Source: Desulforhopalus sp. IMCC35007
Lineage (GTDB): Bacteria > Desulfobacterota > Desulfobulbia > Desulfobulbales > Desulfocapsaceae
Direction: 5' to 3'
Assembly: GCF_005116575.1 (NCBI RefSeq)
Contig: NZ_SWCN01000001.1
Span: 62,001-126,000 of the forward strand
Length of the DNA stretch: 64,000 nucleotides
The position numbers and the translations under genes are program-made. This document shows, piece after piece, positions 35,863 through 45,956 of this stretch (position 1 is the first letter of the stretch; each line of letters starts with the position of its first letter). The notes beneath the pieces were generated by a model. It had not been told where the DNA came from. It ran no database searches and saw only the letters and a program-made list of their open reading frames with translations.

Positions 35863-36749
35863 GAGGTACTCAGTACTGTGAGTAGTTGATGCTCGTTTTC
35901 CCTTGTTTGCTGGAGGGTCTCAAACCAGGTGCCCAGTGTGTTGGGGCCGAGGGAGAGACCATTTTTTTGCCACAAATTTCTGGTTTCTGGAAGAAAGTCA
36001 AAAATTGCTTTTTGTACGTCTTCAGCCTCTGAAATATCAGTACAGCAATAGATCATTGAGAGAAGATCAGCAATCTGGACAATCAGCGAATGCTGTCTGT
36101 GAGCTGGCGCAGTTTCAGGGACATGGTGAAAGCCGATGGCGTAAGCTATTTGTTCCGGAAGAGCCCACTTTCTGGCAAGTTCCAGGCCGATGTGGTCATG
36201 GCTGGTTCCATACAGTTCTCTTTCTGTGCTGATAACACTGAAATGACTGGAAAGAGAGTGTTCCTGAAGGATTGGGTAGCTGCTGGGAAAAGCCATGAGC
36301 ATGACAAGTTTACCTATATCATGGATGAGGCCGCAGATAAAAAGTTCACTGGGGGAAAGCCTGTAATGTTGGCCTATTATTTTAGACATCAGACCGCAGG
36401 TGAATGCGTGTTCCCAGAAAACACCGATCCCCTGGATAGAAATTTTATCCATTTTAGGGAATGAGGCAAAAATGGCCTTACTGATGATGATATTTTTCAC
36501 CTCATCAAACCCAAGGACCATAAGTGCACGTTCCAGAGTGCTGACTTGGCGCGGTAAGCCAAAAGCTGCTGAATTTGAAATTTTGAGGATTTCAGCGCAC
36601 ATGGTCTGGTCCGGGAGTATGGCCTGCATGAGGTCGCGGGCACTGCTTTCGGGGTCAGAAGTGGTTGCAAGTACCCGGGTGACCGTTGCGGGCAGGGCAG
36701 GAAGGGTATCTATCTGATCAAGTATTTTTTGAATGGGTGTTTGTGACAT
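35859..36749 (-). CDS. HDOD-domain protein
   Basis: A 296-residue protein dominated by an HDOD domain (about 10-210), recognised by LPALPATVTRVLATTSD, the ILKISNSAAFGLPRQVSTLERALMVLG core (split here) and the GLIHDIGKL half-HD motif. HDOD proteins act in stress and signalling, often with cyclic-di-GMP networks. It overlaps the ABC1 kinase gene by 4 bp. Confidence 0.88.
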   Translation of the reverse strand: MSQTPIQKILDQIDTLPALPATVTRVLATTSDPESSARDLMQAILPDQTMCAEILKISNSAAFGLPRQVSTLERALMVLGFDEVKNIIISKAIFASFPKMDKISIQGIGVFWEHAFTCGLMSKIIGQHYRLSPSELFICGLIHDIGKLVMLMAFPSSYPILQEHSLSSHFSVISTERELYGTSHDHIGLELARKWALPEQIAYAIGFHHVPETAPAHRQHSLIVQIADLLSMIYCCTDISEAEDVQKAIFDFLPETRNLWQKNGLSLGPNTLGTWFETLQQTRENEHQLLTVLSTS

Positions 36750-37107
36750 GGCCTGCTACATTTGGGTTAAATTAAACCAGCCAGGAACTCTCTGGTTCTT
36801 GTCAGGTAATCGGTATGTTATCGCCTTTGCAGGTCTTTTGCTTGAAGCTCTGACCTTATGACAGTAACGCGTTGCAGGAGTGGTGTCAAAAACAATTGCT
36901 CTCGATGTGGTGATTCGTTGTACCGCCCCCAAAAACACAAAGGTCTCTGTAGTGTACAGCTTTTAGGACTATCGTGGCAAATCAGATGACTGCAGATGGT
37001 TTCTCGGCTATATTGCATATTTTGCGGCACTTTGCTCTGGGGAAAATGTAAAAACTACAGAGATCTTTTGTTCTTTGCAGCAAAGGACTCTTTCGAAGGA
37101 ATCAACG
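36750..37107. other. Spacer before dnaG with a long-range inverted repeat
   Basis: A 358-bp gap between divergent genes. TCTCTGTAGT (36944-36953) and ACTACAGAGA (37054-37063) are perfect 10-bp inverted repeats enclosing 100 bp just before dnaG. A small hairpin (AACCAG with CTGGTT) lies at 36775-36797. No tRNA, 6S or SRP RNA signature is recognisable. It could be a structured leader, but this is weak. Confidence 0.35.
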
Positions 37108-38907
37108 ATGGCAGGAAATGATACGTGGGAAGACATTACGGCGCGAATAAAAGAACAGGCAGATATCGTCCAGATTATTGGAGAACATGTTGATTTAAAG
37201 CGCAGCGGCGTAAGATTCTTAGGCCTGTGTCCATTTCACGGAGAAAAGACCCCGTCGTTTTCAGTGCATGGCGGTCAGCAGTTCTTCCATTGCTTTGGTT
37301 GTGGAGAGTCTGGAGATGTTTTTAGTTTCGTGATGAAACAGCAGAACCTTGATTTTCCTGAAGCCGTCAGGCTTCTGGCAGAAAGATATCACATAGAACT
37401 GCCCCAGAGAAGACGATCAAAGGAAGACGAAGAGCGGGAAAACAAACGAGCTCAGCTGTTTTCAATCAACGCAAGGGCTGCTGAGTATTTCAAGACATAT
37501 CTCAAGGAATCCCCGGGAGCGGCAGCGGCCAGGGATTACCTTCTGAAAAGAGGGGTGAGCCATGAGATACAGGAAAGATTTGGAATTGGTTATGCCCCTG
37601 ATGTTGAAAAAGTTGGCTGGAATTTTCTCGGATCAAAGTTCAAGGGGGAGGAACAGCGGCTGGCGGTCGAAGCGGGTCTTCTTGTAGCCAAAGAGGCGGG
37701 GGGCACTTATGATCGTTTCAGAGACCGGATCGTCTTCCCCATCTATAACATAAGCGGTCAGGTCTGTGGTTTTGGAGGGCGAATTATAGGTGAGGGGCAG
37801 CCGAAATACCTGAATTCTCCTGAGAGTCCCGTTTTTAATAAGAGCCAGTCGCTGCTTGGGCTCTATCAACAAAAGGATCATATTCGCCAGTCCAACCGGG
37901 CAATCTTTGTTGAGGGGAATTTTGATCTCATATCTCTGGTTGCAAATGGTTGTGAAAACGTTGTGGCACCTCTTGGAACAGCACTCACGCGAGAGCAGCT
38001 GCGGATGGTGAAGCGGTTTACAGAAGAGGTGACCCTGCTTTTTGATGGAGATGAGGCTGGTAGCAAGGCTGCAGCGAGGGCTGTTCCTCTTTTTCTGGCG
38101 GAGCAGATTACAGGAAAAGTGGCAATCATGCCCTCAGGTCATGACCCTGACACCTTTATCCGAGAAGAAGGGCTTGCAGCACTCAACCGTTTGCTGGATA
38201 CGGCAGAAAACCTTCCTGAGTTTGTTTTAGGCCGGTGGGTGGCGGAGTATGGTCTTGGCTTGGATGGAAAACGAAGGATTGTGGAAGAGCTGAAACCTCT
38301 ACTTGATGCCGCCGTATCACCTCTGCAGCGAGCGGTCTTTTTATCCCATTTTGCAGAAAAGCTCGGAATGCAGGTGGAGGACCTTGAGCGGCATCTCCAG
38401 AAAAAGGTGGTACGGGAGATTCCTGAAGGGCCGCACATTGCCAGAAACAGACAGTATGCCGGGGTCGAAACCCTGTCTATTCAACAGAAACAACTGGTGG
38501 AGTTCATGATTCTCAACCCAGGTGTTTATGGTGTTCTTGCAGATAATAAAATACGGGACTGCCTTGAAGGGAGTATCGGTGAGATTCTTTTCCTCGAGTT
38601 GGGAAAAATTGTCCGACAAAATGAGGATGCGGAGCCCGAAGAACTGTTGTCGGTCTTGCCAGAGGGTGCCGAACGAAGATTTGTTTCGAACCTGCTGCTG
38701 AACGCCTCCGCTGATCTTGATGTGTCAGAAGAGCAGAGTGCAAGGGAACTCGAAGCCTTTGTCGAATTCTTAAAAAAAGATCAGCTCAAACGGGAAAACA
38801 GTATGATTATGCAACAGTTGCATAAGGCCCAGGCGGAGAATAATTCCCAGCTTGTGATGGAGTTGATGATGGAAAAAATTAGACTGGCACAAAAACTCCA
38901 TGAATGA
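37108..38907 (+). CDS. dnaG: DNA primase DnaG
   Basis: A 599-residue primase. The zinc-binding domain shows CPFHGEKTPSF and HCFGCGESGD near residues 35-68. The catalytic TOPRIM core has FVEGNFDLISL (about 270) and LLFDGDEAGSKAA (about 310). The C-terminal helicase-binding part is helical. I use ATG 37108, which follows GAAGGA at 7 bp; a TTG 11 codons earlier has no such site. It is followed by rpoD after 213 bp, as in the macromolecular-synthesis operon, although rpsU is absent. Confidence 0.96.
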   Translation: MAGNDTWEDITARIKEQADIVQIIGEHVDLKRSGVRFLGLCPFHGEKTPSFSVHGGQQFFHCFGCGESGDVFSFVMKQQNLDFPEAVRLLAERYHIELPQRRRSKEDEERENKRAQLFSINARAAEYFKTYLKESPGAAAARDYLLKRGVSHEIQERFGIGYAPDVEKVGWNFLGSKFKGEEQRLAVEAGLLVAKEAGGTYDRFRDRIVFPIYNISGQVCGFGGRIIGEGQPKYLNSPESPVFNKSQSLLGLYQQKDHIRQSNRAIFVEGNFDLISLVANGCENVVAPLGTALTREQLRMVKRFTEEVTLLFDGDEAGSKAAARAVPLFLAEQITGKVAIMPSGHDPDTFIREEGLAALNRLLDTAENLPEFVLGRWVAEYGLGLDGKRRIVEELKPLLDAAVSPLQRAVFLSHFAEKLGMQVEDLERHLQKKVVREIPEGPHIARNRQYAGVETLSIQQKQLVEFMILNPGVYGVLADNKIRDCLEGSIGEILFLELGKIVRQNEDAEPEELLSVLPEGAERRFVSNLLLNASADLDVSEEQSARELEAFVEFLKKDQLKRENSMIMQQLHKAQAENNSQLVMELMMEKIRLAQKLHE

Positions 38908-39120
38908 GTTGAGATGTTTTTGTAAAGAATTGAGATCGTAGCATATTAAAGTTTTTAAGGCGGGGTTCATAAAAAGCCTTGACATTTTTGTTCGTTTCGT
39001 TTGATTGTGAAGATGTGATACCCAGTGGTGGGTTATAGAGACCAGAGATGGGCAGGTTCGGGGGCGGGCTGATTCATTTGGAAATTGTTAATTATGCAGA
39101 TTCGGTAGAGGGAGAATTGT

Positions 39121-40776
39121 ATGACATTGGCCGGCGGTGACGATGATATCGTTAAAAGTGTGGATGAAGCTATGATGGATTATAGCGATTTGGAAGAGGC
39201 CTCGTCCTATAGCTCGAAAGACGATTCAGCAGATGGTTTTCTGGGGCCTGTAGATTACAGCGACGCGAAATATGAAAGGCGTAGCGAATTCAAGGACCGT
39301 CGATCCACCACGTTTAGCGACCGGAGAAAAAACGATAGGAGGAGGACCTCCAGAGATAGTGGGGTGGGGCAATCCGACAAGGCAATATCTTCAGTTGATC
39401 CCATGAATATCTACCTCAGGGAAATGGGAACCCTTACTCTTTTAAGCCATGAGGAGGAACTTAAACTCGCCAAGATGATGGAGGATGGCAAAAAGAGAGT
39501 ACAAACTGCGGTGCTGAAAACACCTATTGCTATCCCTGCACTGGTTGAATTGGTTAAAGGACTTGAGAATAATTATGAAAAGATTTGCCAGATAATCTCA
39601 GGAATTGAAGAAAATACGCCTAAGATTGTTGCCAAGGAAAGTAAGGAATTTCTCTCTCGGGTTGGACAGGCTGTGGTGCTTGATAAAAACAGGCAGGAGT
39701 TGATGAAGCAATACCTTGTTGAAACACACGGCGGCCAGAATGCCAAAGACCTGTTTGCTGAAATTGAAGGTGTAGGAGAGGCTGTCGTTGAGCTTTTTCA
39801 GGATAAAATGATCTGCGCTGAATGCATCAAGGCAATAGCGACGGGGCTGGAGGATTTATCCAAACGTTTTCGTAAGGTTTTTGTAGAGGTGATGGGGGAG
39901 CATGTTGAACAGCAGAAAAGTGGCCAAACGGAACTTAAACCGGAGGATATAGAGCGCCAGGTAAACAGGCAGATGATGGAGGAGTCAGGCGTTGACGAAA
40001 AACAACTGAGGCTGATACTTCATGAGGTCGATGTCGGTTGGGACATGTATAAGCAGGCCAAGGAAGGTCTGGTGCGCGCTAATCTTCGTCTTGTCATCTC
40101 TGTTTCTAAAAAATTTGTTAACAGAGGTTTGCAGTTTTCTGATCTGATTCAGGAAGGTAATATCGGGTTGATGAAAGCGGTGGAAAAATTTGATTATCAC
40201 CGGGGCTATAAGTTCAGTACCTATGCAACCTGGTGGATCAGACAGGCAATTACCCGGGGTATTGCAGATCAGGGCCGTACTATTCGTCTGCCGGTTCACA
40301 TGATCGAAACCATTAATCGTCTGCTCAGGGTGTCAAAAGATTACCTGTTGGAGGAGCACCGTGAACCGACGCCGGAAGAGATGGCGGAGCAACTCGGTAC
40401 AGATGTTGAAAAGGTCAAATCAGCGCTCAAGATTGCCAAAGATGCTATTTCTTTAGATACCCCGGTAGGGAATGACGGTGAGACCTTTCTTGGTGATTTC
40501 ATTGAAGATAAAGAAAAAATGGGTCCTGATGAGCTTTCCATGGTGGGCAGCTTAAGAGAATGCCTCAACCAGGTCATGTCTTCTCTCTCACCGCGGGAAG
40601 CCAAGGTGTTGCAGATGCGATATGGGATAGATGTGGATTGTGACCACACCCTGGAGGAGGTTGGGAAATGTTTTGCTGTTACCCGGGAGAGAATTCGTCA
40701 GATTGAAGCCCAGGCAATCATGAAGCTAAAACATCCATCCCGGATTGAGGAACTCAAAGTCTTTATGACTGATTAG
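39121..40776 (+). CDS. rpoD: Primary sigma factor RpoD with atypical N-terminus
   Basis: A 551-residue housekeeping sigma factor. Region 1.2 begins near [11 protein letters not shown], region 2 contains [20 protein letters not shown] and the RTIRLPVHM segment, and region 4 ends in [17 protein letters not shown] non-conserved region lies between 1.2 and 2. Region 1.1 of E. coli is not recognisable; instead residues 1-90 are acidic and then carry three DRR repeats (about 60-75). The best upstream promoter candidate, TTGACA at 38979, has a poor -10. Confidence 0.96.
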   Translation: MTLAGGDDDIVKSVDEAMMDYSDLEEASSYSSKDDSADGFLGPVDYSDAKYERRSEFKDRRSTTFSDRRKNDRRRTSRDSGVGQSDKAISSVDPMNIYLREMGTLTLLSHEEELKLAKMMEDGKKRVQTAVLKTPIAIPALVELVKGLENNYEKICQIISGIEENTPKIVAKESKEFLSRVGQAVVLDKNRQELMKQYLVETHGGQNAKDLFAEIEGVGEAVVELFQDKMICAECIKAIATGLEDLSKRFRKVFVEVMGEHVEQQKSGQTELKPEDIERQVNRQMMEESGVDEKQLRLILHEVDVGWDMYKQAKEGLVRANLRLVISVSKKFVNRGLQFSDLIQEGNIGLMKAVEKFDYHRGYKFSTYATWWIRQAITRGIADQGRTIRLPVHMIETINRLLRVSKDYLLEEHREPTPEEMAEQLGTDVEKVKSALKIAKDAISLDTPVGNDGETFLGDFIEDKEKMGPDELSMVGSLRECLNQVMSSLSPREAKVLQMRYGIDVDCDHTLEEVGKCFAVTRERIRQIEAQAIMKLKHPSRIEELKVFMTD

Positions 40777-40879
40777 CGTTCTGTAGCGGTACTGTTAAAG
40801 CCTAAGCTTAATACTATCCTCATGGAGTAATGGTGTGAAGTTGTTATTACCCATGTGAGCTTGCCTCAAAAGATATAAT

Positions 40880-41986
40880 ATGTCGGTTAATGATCCCACC
40901 CTCGACTGGTTGAGTCTGTCTCTTGTCCCCGGGCTGGGGCTAGGCGGTGCATGGCGTTTACTCGCCCGTTTTAATGAGCCCTCTGCAGTTTTCTCAAGCC
41001 CTCCCAGATTATTACAAGAAGTTGAGGGAATCAAGCAGAGCCAGCTGAAGGGGCTGCTTTCCGGAAAAAACTATCACGTTGAGGGCAGGAAAGAATTAAA
41101 ACGCCTTCAGGATTTTGGCGCCCATATTATCTGCTATCAATCACCGCTGTATCCTCCTCTATTAAAACAACTCGTCGATCCTCCACTTGTCCTGTTTGTC
41201 CTAGGGGACCCTGCAAAGCTGAGTCAGGCCGCGGTTGCTATCGTCGGTTCAAGAGCGGCTACGGCCTATGGGCGAAGAACCGCCTTTCATCTTGCTGAAA
41301 ACCTTGCCTCGTATGCTCTTTCCGTTGTTTCAGGACTTGCCTTGGGTATAGATACAGAAGCGCACCGCGGGGCCCTGCAGGGTAAGGGCGATACGGTGGC
41401 GGTTCTTGGCTGTGGGCTTGATATCGTCTATCCCAGACAGAACCGGCAACTGTTTGCTGAAATTGTAAAGCGGGGTGCGGTGGTGAGTGAATATCTTCTT
41501 GGTACACGTCCGGAAGGCTTTCGGTTTCCGGCGAGAAACCGAATAATAGCGGGTCTTTCGGCCGGTGTTGTAGTGGTCGAGGCTGCACGAAAGTCCGGGT
41601 CTCTTATTACCGCGCAAATTGCTCTCGATATAGGGCGCGATGTGTTTGCGGTACCGGGGCAGGTTGATTCTTTTAAGAGTGAGGGGGCTCACTGGCTTTT
41701 GCAGCAGGGTGCAAAACTTGTCATGAGTGCTGCCGATATTGGAGAAGAATATGGTTTATCACCGATGGTAAAAAATATAATGAACATCCCGGGACAAGAA
41801 AGTAATGTGGATCTTGAACCGGATGCTCTTGCATTGTTGCAGATCATTGAACCCTATGCCCAGACAAAAGAGGATCTTATTCTTCAGTCCGGGATGTTTC
41901 CTGCAAGAGTCAGTGAATTGTTGCTTTTACTCGAGCTTGAAGGTGTGATCGAGATGTTGCCTGGGGATCAGGTAAGAAAAATATAA
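40880..41986 (+). CDS. dprA: DNA-processing protein DprA
   Basis: A 368-residue DprA/Smf protein that loads RecA on incoming single-stranded DNA. The Rossmann core shows VAIVGSRAATAYGRR (about 117), SGLALGIDTEAHRGAL and PGQVDSFKSEGAHWLLQQGA. An N-terminal SAM-like domain (about 5-70) precedes it, and a C-terminal winged helix covers about 305-368. With comF at 8.5 kb it hints at transformation capability. The ribosome-binding site is weak. Confidence 0.94.
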   Translation: MSVNDPTLDWLSLSLVPGLGLGGAWRLLARFNEPSAVFSSPPRLLQEVEGIKQSQLKGLLSGKNYHVEGRKELKRLQDFGAHIICYQSPLYPPLLKQLVDPPLVLFVLGDPAKLSQAAVAIVGSRAATAYGRRTAFHLAENLASYALSVVSGLALGIDTEAHRGALQGKGDTVAVLGCGLDIVYPRQNRQLFAEIVKRGAVVSEYLLGTRPEGFRFPARNRIIAGLSAGVVVVEAARKSGSLITAQIALDIGRDVFAVPGQVDSFKSEGAHWLLQQGAKLVMSAADIGEEYGLSPMVKNIMNIPGQESNVDLEPDALALLQIIEPYAQTKEDLILQSGMFPARVSELLLLLELEGVIEMLPGDQVRKI

Positions 41987-42050
41987 GCAAAAAACTTTGA
42001 TTGTTGGACCATCAAGAGGTTAGTTTTTTTATAAAAAATACAGGAGTATT

Positions 42051-42737
42051 ATGAGCCGGGACATTCTGATTGCACCATCTATTTTATCAGCGGATTTCAA
42101 TAGACTGGGTGGCGAAATCAAGGCAGTGGAAGAGGCGGGTGCAGATCTGATCCATGTGGATGTTATGGATGGTCACTTTGTACCGAATATCACCATCGGA
42201 CCGCTGGTAGTTCAGGCCGCAGCCAATATAGCGAGCAGGCCGCTTGATGTGCACCTGATGATATCAGATCCAGACAAATATGTTGATCAATTCGCCAGGG
42301 CTGGCGCTGACTGGATAACGGTTCATGTTGAGGCGTGTACCCATCTGCACCGGACTATTGCAAGAATAAAAGAGCTCGGTAAAAAGGCTGGTGTGGTCCT
42401 CAACCCTGCGACCTCACTCTCAACGCTTGACTATATTCTGGAAGAGGTTGATGTTGTCATGTTGATGTCAGTAAACCCTGGTTTTGGTGGACAAAAGTTT
42501 ATCGCCTCAACCCTTGCAAAAATCTGGGAGTTACGTCAGCGAATAGATGCAATGGGGCTTGAGGTCGACATCGAGGTGGATGGTGGTATCAGTCCTGCTA
42601 CCATTGGAGAAGTTGCCGAAGCTGGTGCAAATGTCTTTGTCGCCGGATCTGCGGTGTATGGCAGTAGAGATTACAGGGAAACTATTGTGGCTCTCAAGAA
42701 GAATGGTGATCTTGGAGCGGCCAGGTATACGTCCTAA
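42051..42737 (+). CDS. rpe: Ribulose-phosphate 3-epimerase
   Basis: A 228-residue TIM barrel that interconverts ribulose-5-phosphate and xylulose-5-phosphate. The metal-binding signatures are HVDVMDGHFVPN (about 35-46), LDVHLMI and the phosphate-binding MSVNPGFGGQKF (about 141-152) and VDGG (about 178). It is followed 18 bp later by pgi, a coherent sugar-phosphate pair. Confidence 0.97.
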   Translation: MSRDILIAPSILSADFNRLGGEIKAVEEAGADLIHVDVMDGHFVPNITIGPLVVQAAANIASRPLDVHLMISDPDKYVDQFARAGADWITVHVEACTHLHRTIARIKELGKKAGVVLNPATSLSTLDYILEEVDVVMLMSVNPGFGGQKFIASTLAKIWELRQRIDAMGLEVDIEVDGGISPATIGEVAEAGANVFVAGSAVYGSRDYRETIVALKKNGDLGAARYTS

Positions 42738-42755
42738 TACAGAGGGAATATTGCT

Positions 42756-44348
42756 ATGGGATACAAATTTAGAGCACTTACAGAAACCACTGTCTATGAA
42801 AAACTAAGGGTTCAGGCCGAGAAAGCCTATGATTTAACTGGGGCGGATGCTCTGACTCAAGATGGTCGGCTGCGTCGTTATGTGGCACGCTCGCCTCTAT
42901 TAAATTTTCATTATGCAACCCAGAGGGTGGATGACAGCGTTCTTGGATTATTCCAGCAGCTCGCAGACGAATTGGACCTTGTCGGCCAGTTTGCTTTAAT
43001 GCGGCGTGGCGCTGTTCTCAACACGATAGATGGGTATGAGAGTGAAGACCGTCAGGTGTTGCATACGAGCAGCCGTGATCTGTTTTCGTCATCACCAGCA
43101 GAACCTGTTGCCACAGCAGCGGCACGAAGTGAACTTGACAAGCTGCACCTATTTTTAGAGGAAATTGCCGCAGGCCGTCTGTCCAATCGGGACGGTAAAT
43201 CGTTTGATACGATGGTTCATGTAGGAATTGGAGGGTCAGATCTTGGTCCCCGGGCCATTTATGAGAGCCTGGCCGCCTACGGGCAAAAGGGACGAACCGT
43301 ACATTTTATTTCAAATGTTGATCCTGATGATGCCGCAGCGGTACTAAAAAATATTGATTTGTCAACCACTCTGATTGTGATTGTTTCAAAAAGTGGAACG
43401 ACCCTCGAGACTCTGACGAATGAAAAAATCGTACGTCAGGCTCTTGAAAATAAAGGGCTGCACCCCAAAGATCACTGTCTGGCTGTTACCGGGCAGGGGA
43501 GTCCTATGGATAACCCTGAAGCGTATCTGCGCTCATTTTATATGTTCGACTACATTGGTGGCCGATTTAGCTCAACTTCAATGGTCGGTGCCGTTGTTCT
43601 TGGTTTTTACCTCGGGTTTGATGTCTTGATGGATTTTTTAAGAGGGGCATCCTCTGTCGATCAACTTGCAGAAAAGAGAGACATAAAGGACAATATTCCT
43701 CTGTTAATGGCACTGCTCGGTATCTGGAACCATAATTTTCTTGGGTATCCAACCGTTGCGGTACTTCCATATAGTCAGGCCCTGAAAAGATTCCCGGCAC
43801 ACCTGCAGCAATGTGATATGGAGAGTAACGGCAAAAGTGTTAGGAGAAATGGGAAAAATGTGGAGATCAAAACAGGCCCTCTTGTCTGGGGAGAACCGGG
43901 TACCAATGGGCAGCACGCATTTTATCAATTGCTGCATCAAGGTACAGAAATAGTACCAGTGGAGTTTATAGGCATTAAGCAGTCGCAGTATGGGGAAGAC
44001 CTGAGTGTAGCGGGGTCACTGTCGCAGGAAAAACTTCTGGCAAACCTGTATGCACAGATTCTAGCCATGGCCGTTGGGCAGTTTTCTGAAAACCCAAACA
44101 AAAACTTTCCCGGTAACAGGCCATCCTCATTGATAGTCGCCGAAAAACTTACTCCGGAAGTGATGGGAGCAATCTTGGCTCTTTATGAAGCCAAGATTGT
44201 TTTTCAGGGATTTACTTGGGATATTAATTCGTTTGATCAGGAAGGGGTCCAGCTTGGCAAGCTGCTGGCAACTCGATTTCTTGCGGAAATGAATGCCAGG
44301 GGCGAAGCGGGTGAAACCTTGGAAAAACAATTTCTTGATCAGGTGTGA
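42756..44348 (+). CDS. pgi: Glucose-6-phosphate isomerase
   Basis: A 530-residue SIS-fold enzyme interconverting glucose-6-phosphate and fructose-6-phosphate. Signatures include HVGIGGSDLGPRAIYESL (about 151-168), SKSGTTLETLTN (about 212) and the GENGQHAFYQL-type active-site stretch, here GTNGQHAFYQLLHQG (about 386-400). The length fits the long bacterial form. It is downstream of rpe and probably in the same operon. Confidence 0.95.
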   Translation: MGYKFRALTETTVYEKLRVQAEKAYDLTGADALTQDGRLRRYVARSPLLNFHYATQRVDDSVLGLFQQLADELDLVGQFALMRRGAVLNTIDGYESEDRQVLHTSSRDLFSSSPAEPVATAAARSELDKLHLFLEEIAAGRLSNRDGKSFDTMVHVGIGGSDLGPRAIYESLAAYGQKGRTVHFISNVDPDDAAAVLKNIDLSTTLIVIVSKSGTTLETLTNEKIVRQALENKGLHPKDHCLAVTGQGSPMDNPEAYLRSFYMFDYIGGRFSSTSMVGAVVLGFYLGFDVLMDFLRGASSVDQLAEKRDIKDNIPLLMALLGIWNHNFLGYPTVAVLPYSQALKRFPAHLQQCDMESNGKSVRRNGKNVEIKTGPLVWGEPGTNGQHAFYQLLHQGTEIVPVEFIGIKQSQYGEDLSVAGSLSQEKLLANLYAQILAMAVGQFSENPNKNFPGNRPSSLIVAEKLTPEVMGAILALYEAKIVFQGFTWDINSFDQEGVQLGKLLATRFLAEMNARGEAGETLEKQFLDQV

Positions 44349-44418
44349 TCTCAGATTTAGTCAAGATCAGAGGGTGAATTGCGGTTCAGTTCCTGGGGGA
44401 AAATCTATTGGATTTTTG

Positions 44419-44447
44419 TTGACAAAAGTGCATTGCGAAGATATTCT
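44419..44447 (+). promoter_or_regulatory. Promoter of the dsrABD operon
   Basis: A perfect TTGACA (44419-44424), 17-bp spacer and TATTCT (44442-44447). The predicted transcript would have a leader of about 170 nt before dsrA. This is one of the best sigma-70 promoters seen by eye in the window and fits a highly expressed energy-metabolism operon. Confidence 0.7.
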
Positions 44448-44623
44448 CACACGCTGAATGAAAATATAAGTCTCTGGACGGACAAATTGCACAAAATGCA
44501 AGAGTGTCGGGAGGCTGTAGCTTACAATGAAAATGATAAACCGTATTTTGGTTTCAGATTTTCTAAATTAGTAAGATTTTTGGTAAAGGTAGAAGTTTAA
44601 ACAGAAATTCAAAGGAGGAAATC

Positions 44624-45904
44624 ATGGCAAAGCATGAGACGCCCTTGTTGGATCAATTGGAGACTGGCCCGTGGCCAAGCTTCGTTACCGACCTTAAGAG
44701 ACAAGCGGCAACCAAGCCGGAGTGTTGGGACATTCTTGGCATCCTGGAGCTGTCTTACAAAGACAGAATCACTCACTGGAAGCACGGTGGTATCGTAGGT
44801 GTTTTTGGTTACGGTGGTGGTATCGTTGGTCGTTACGCTGATATGCCTAAGCAATTCCCAGGTGTTGAGCATTTCCACACAATTCGTGTCGCCCAGCCAT
44901 CGTCCAAATATTACTCAACTGCAAACCTTCGTCAGTTGATGGATCTTTGGGAAAAGCATGGATCAGGTATGACCAACTTCCATGGTTCTACAGGTGATAT
45001 CATCCTTCTTGGTACCCGTACTGAGAATCTTGAGCCATTCTTTTGGGATCTTACTCATGATATGGGCCAGGATCTTGGTGGTTCCGGTTCTAACCTGCGT
45101 ACTCCTGCAAACTGTATCGGACATTCCCGTTGTGAGTGGTCATGCTATGATACTGAAGAAGCATGTTACCATTTAACTCAACACTATCAGGATGAGATTC
45201 ATCGTCCTGCTTTCCCTTACAAGTTCAAGTTTAAGTTTTCCGGATGTCCAAATGACTGTGTAGCTGCTATTGCACGTTCAGATGTCTCCGTTATCGGTAC
45301 CTGGAGAGATGAAATCCGCATCGACCAGGCTGCCGTGAAAGAATATGTCGCTGGTAATTATCCACCAAACGGTGGATCACACTCTGGTAAAGACTGGGGT
45401 AAATTTGACATTCAGAAAGAAGTTATTGACCTTTGTCCTACCGATTGTATGTGGATGGAAGGTGGTGAACTGAAAATTGATGATACTGAGTGTACTCGTT
45501 GCATGCATTGCATCAACGTTATGCCTCGTGCCCTTCGCCCAGGTGCAGATCAGGGTGCTTCCATTTGTGTTGGCGCTAAAGCTCCAATTCTTGATGGTGC
45601 ACAGTTTTCTACCCTTATTGTTCCTTTCATGAAAGTTGAAAAAGAAAATGAGTTCGAAGAACTCATTGAGTTCATTGAAAGTATTTGGGACTGGTGGATG
45701 GAAGTTGGTAAGAATCGTGAGCGTGTTGGTGAAACCATGCAGCGTGTTGGTCTCCCGACCTTCCTCAAGGTTATGGGTATTGAGCCGATTCCACAGCATG
45801 TTAAAGAGCCTCGTTCAAATCCTTACGTCTTCTGGAAAGAAGAAGAGGTTGAAGGTGGTTTCGAGCGTGATGTCGAGGAGTTCCGTCGCAAGCACGCCGC
45901 TTAA
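44624..45904 (+). CDS. dsrA: Dissimilatory sulfite reductase alpha subunit
   Basis: A 426-residue subunit of the cytoplasmic siroheme enzyme that reduces sulfite, the last stage of sulfate respiration (reversible in disproportionators). The siroheme/[4Fe-4S] cysteines occur in NCIGHSRCEWSCYD (about 164-177) and FSGCPNDC (about 205-212), and an inserted ferredoxin domain has CPTDCMW and CTRCMHCINVMP (about 271-298). A strong AAAGGAGG site precedes ATG. Codon choice in dsrA and dsrB is visibly more restricted (CGT, GGT, AAC) than in neighbours, consistent with high expression rather than transfer. Confidence 0.98.
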   Translation: MAKHETPLLDQLETGPWPSFVTDLKRQAATKPECWDILGILELSYKDRITHWKHGGIVGVFGYGGGIVGRYADMPKQFPGVEHFHTIRVAQPSSKYYSTANLRQLMDLWEKHGSGMTNFHGSTGDIILLGTRTENLEPFFWDLTHDMGQDLGGSGSNLRTPANCIGHSRCEWSCYDTEEACYHLTQHYQDEIHRPAFPYKFKFKFSGCPNDCVAAIARSDVSVIGTWRDEIRIDQAAVKEYVAGNYPPNGGSHSGKDWGKFDIQKEVIDLCPTDCMWMEGGELKIDDTECTRCMHCINVMPRALRPGADQGASICVGAKAPILDGAQFSTLIVPFMKVEKENEFEELIEFIESIWDWWMEVGKNRERVGETMQRVGLPTFLKVMGIEPIPQHVKEPRSNPYVFWKEEEVEGGFERDVEEFRRKHAA

Positions 45905-45956
45905 TGCTGTTTTAATTTGAGCTAAAAATTCATATTAAATATAAGGAGATTTTACA

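Noticed and set aside
36750-37107. Structured RNA gene such as 6S, SRP RNA or tRNA before dnaG
   Set aside because: No SRP GGAA loop, no tRNA TpsiC arm and no long 6S-like stem could be seen; only one inverted repeat.
38979-39008. Promoter for rpoD beginning with TTGACA
   Set aside because: The -35 is perfect but the matching -10 has only three of six consensus bases at 17-18 bp spacing.
44379-44600. Short frame of 73 codons upstream of dsrA
   Set aside because: It overlaps the predicted dsr promoter, lacks a ribosome-binding site and resembles no protein; treated as leader.
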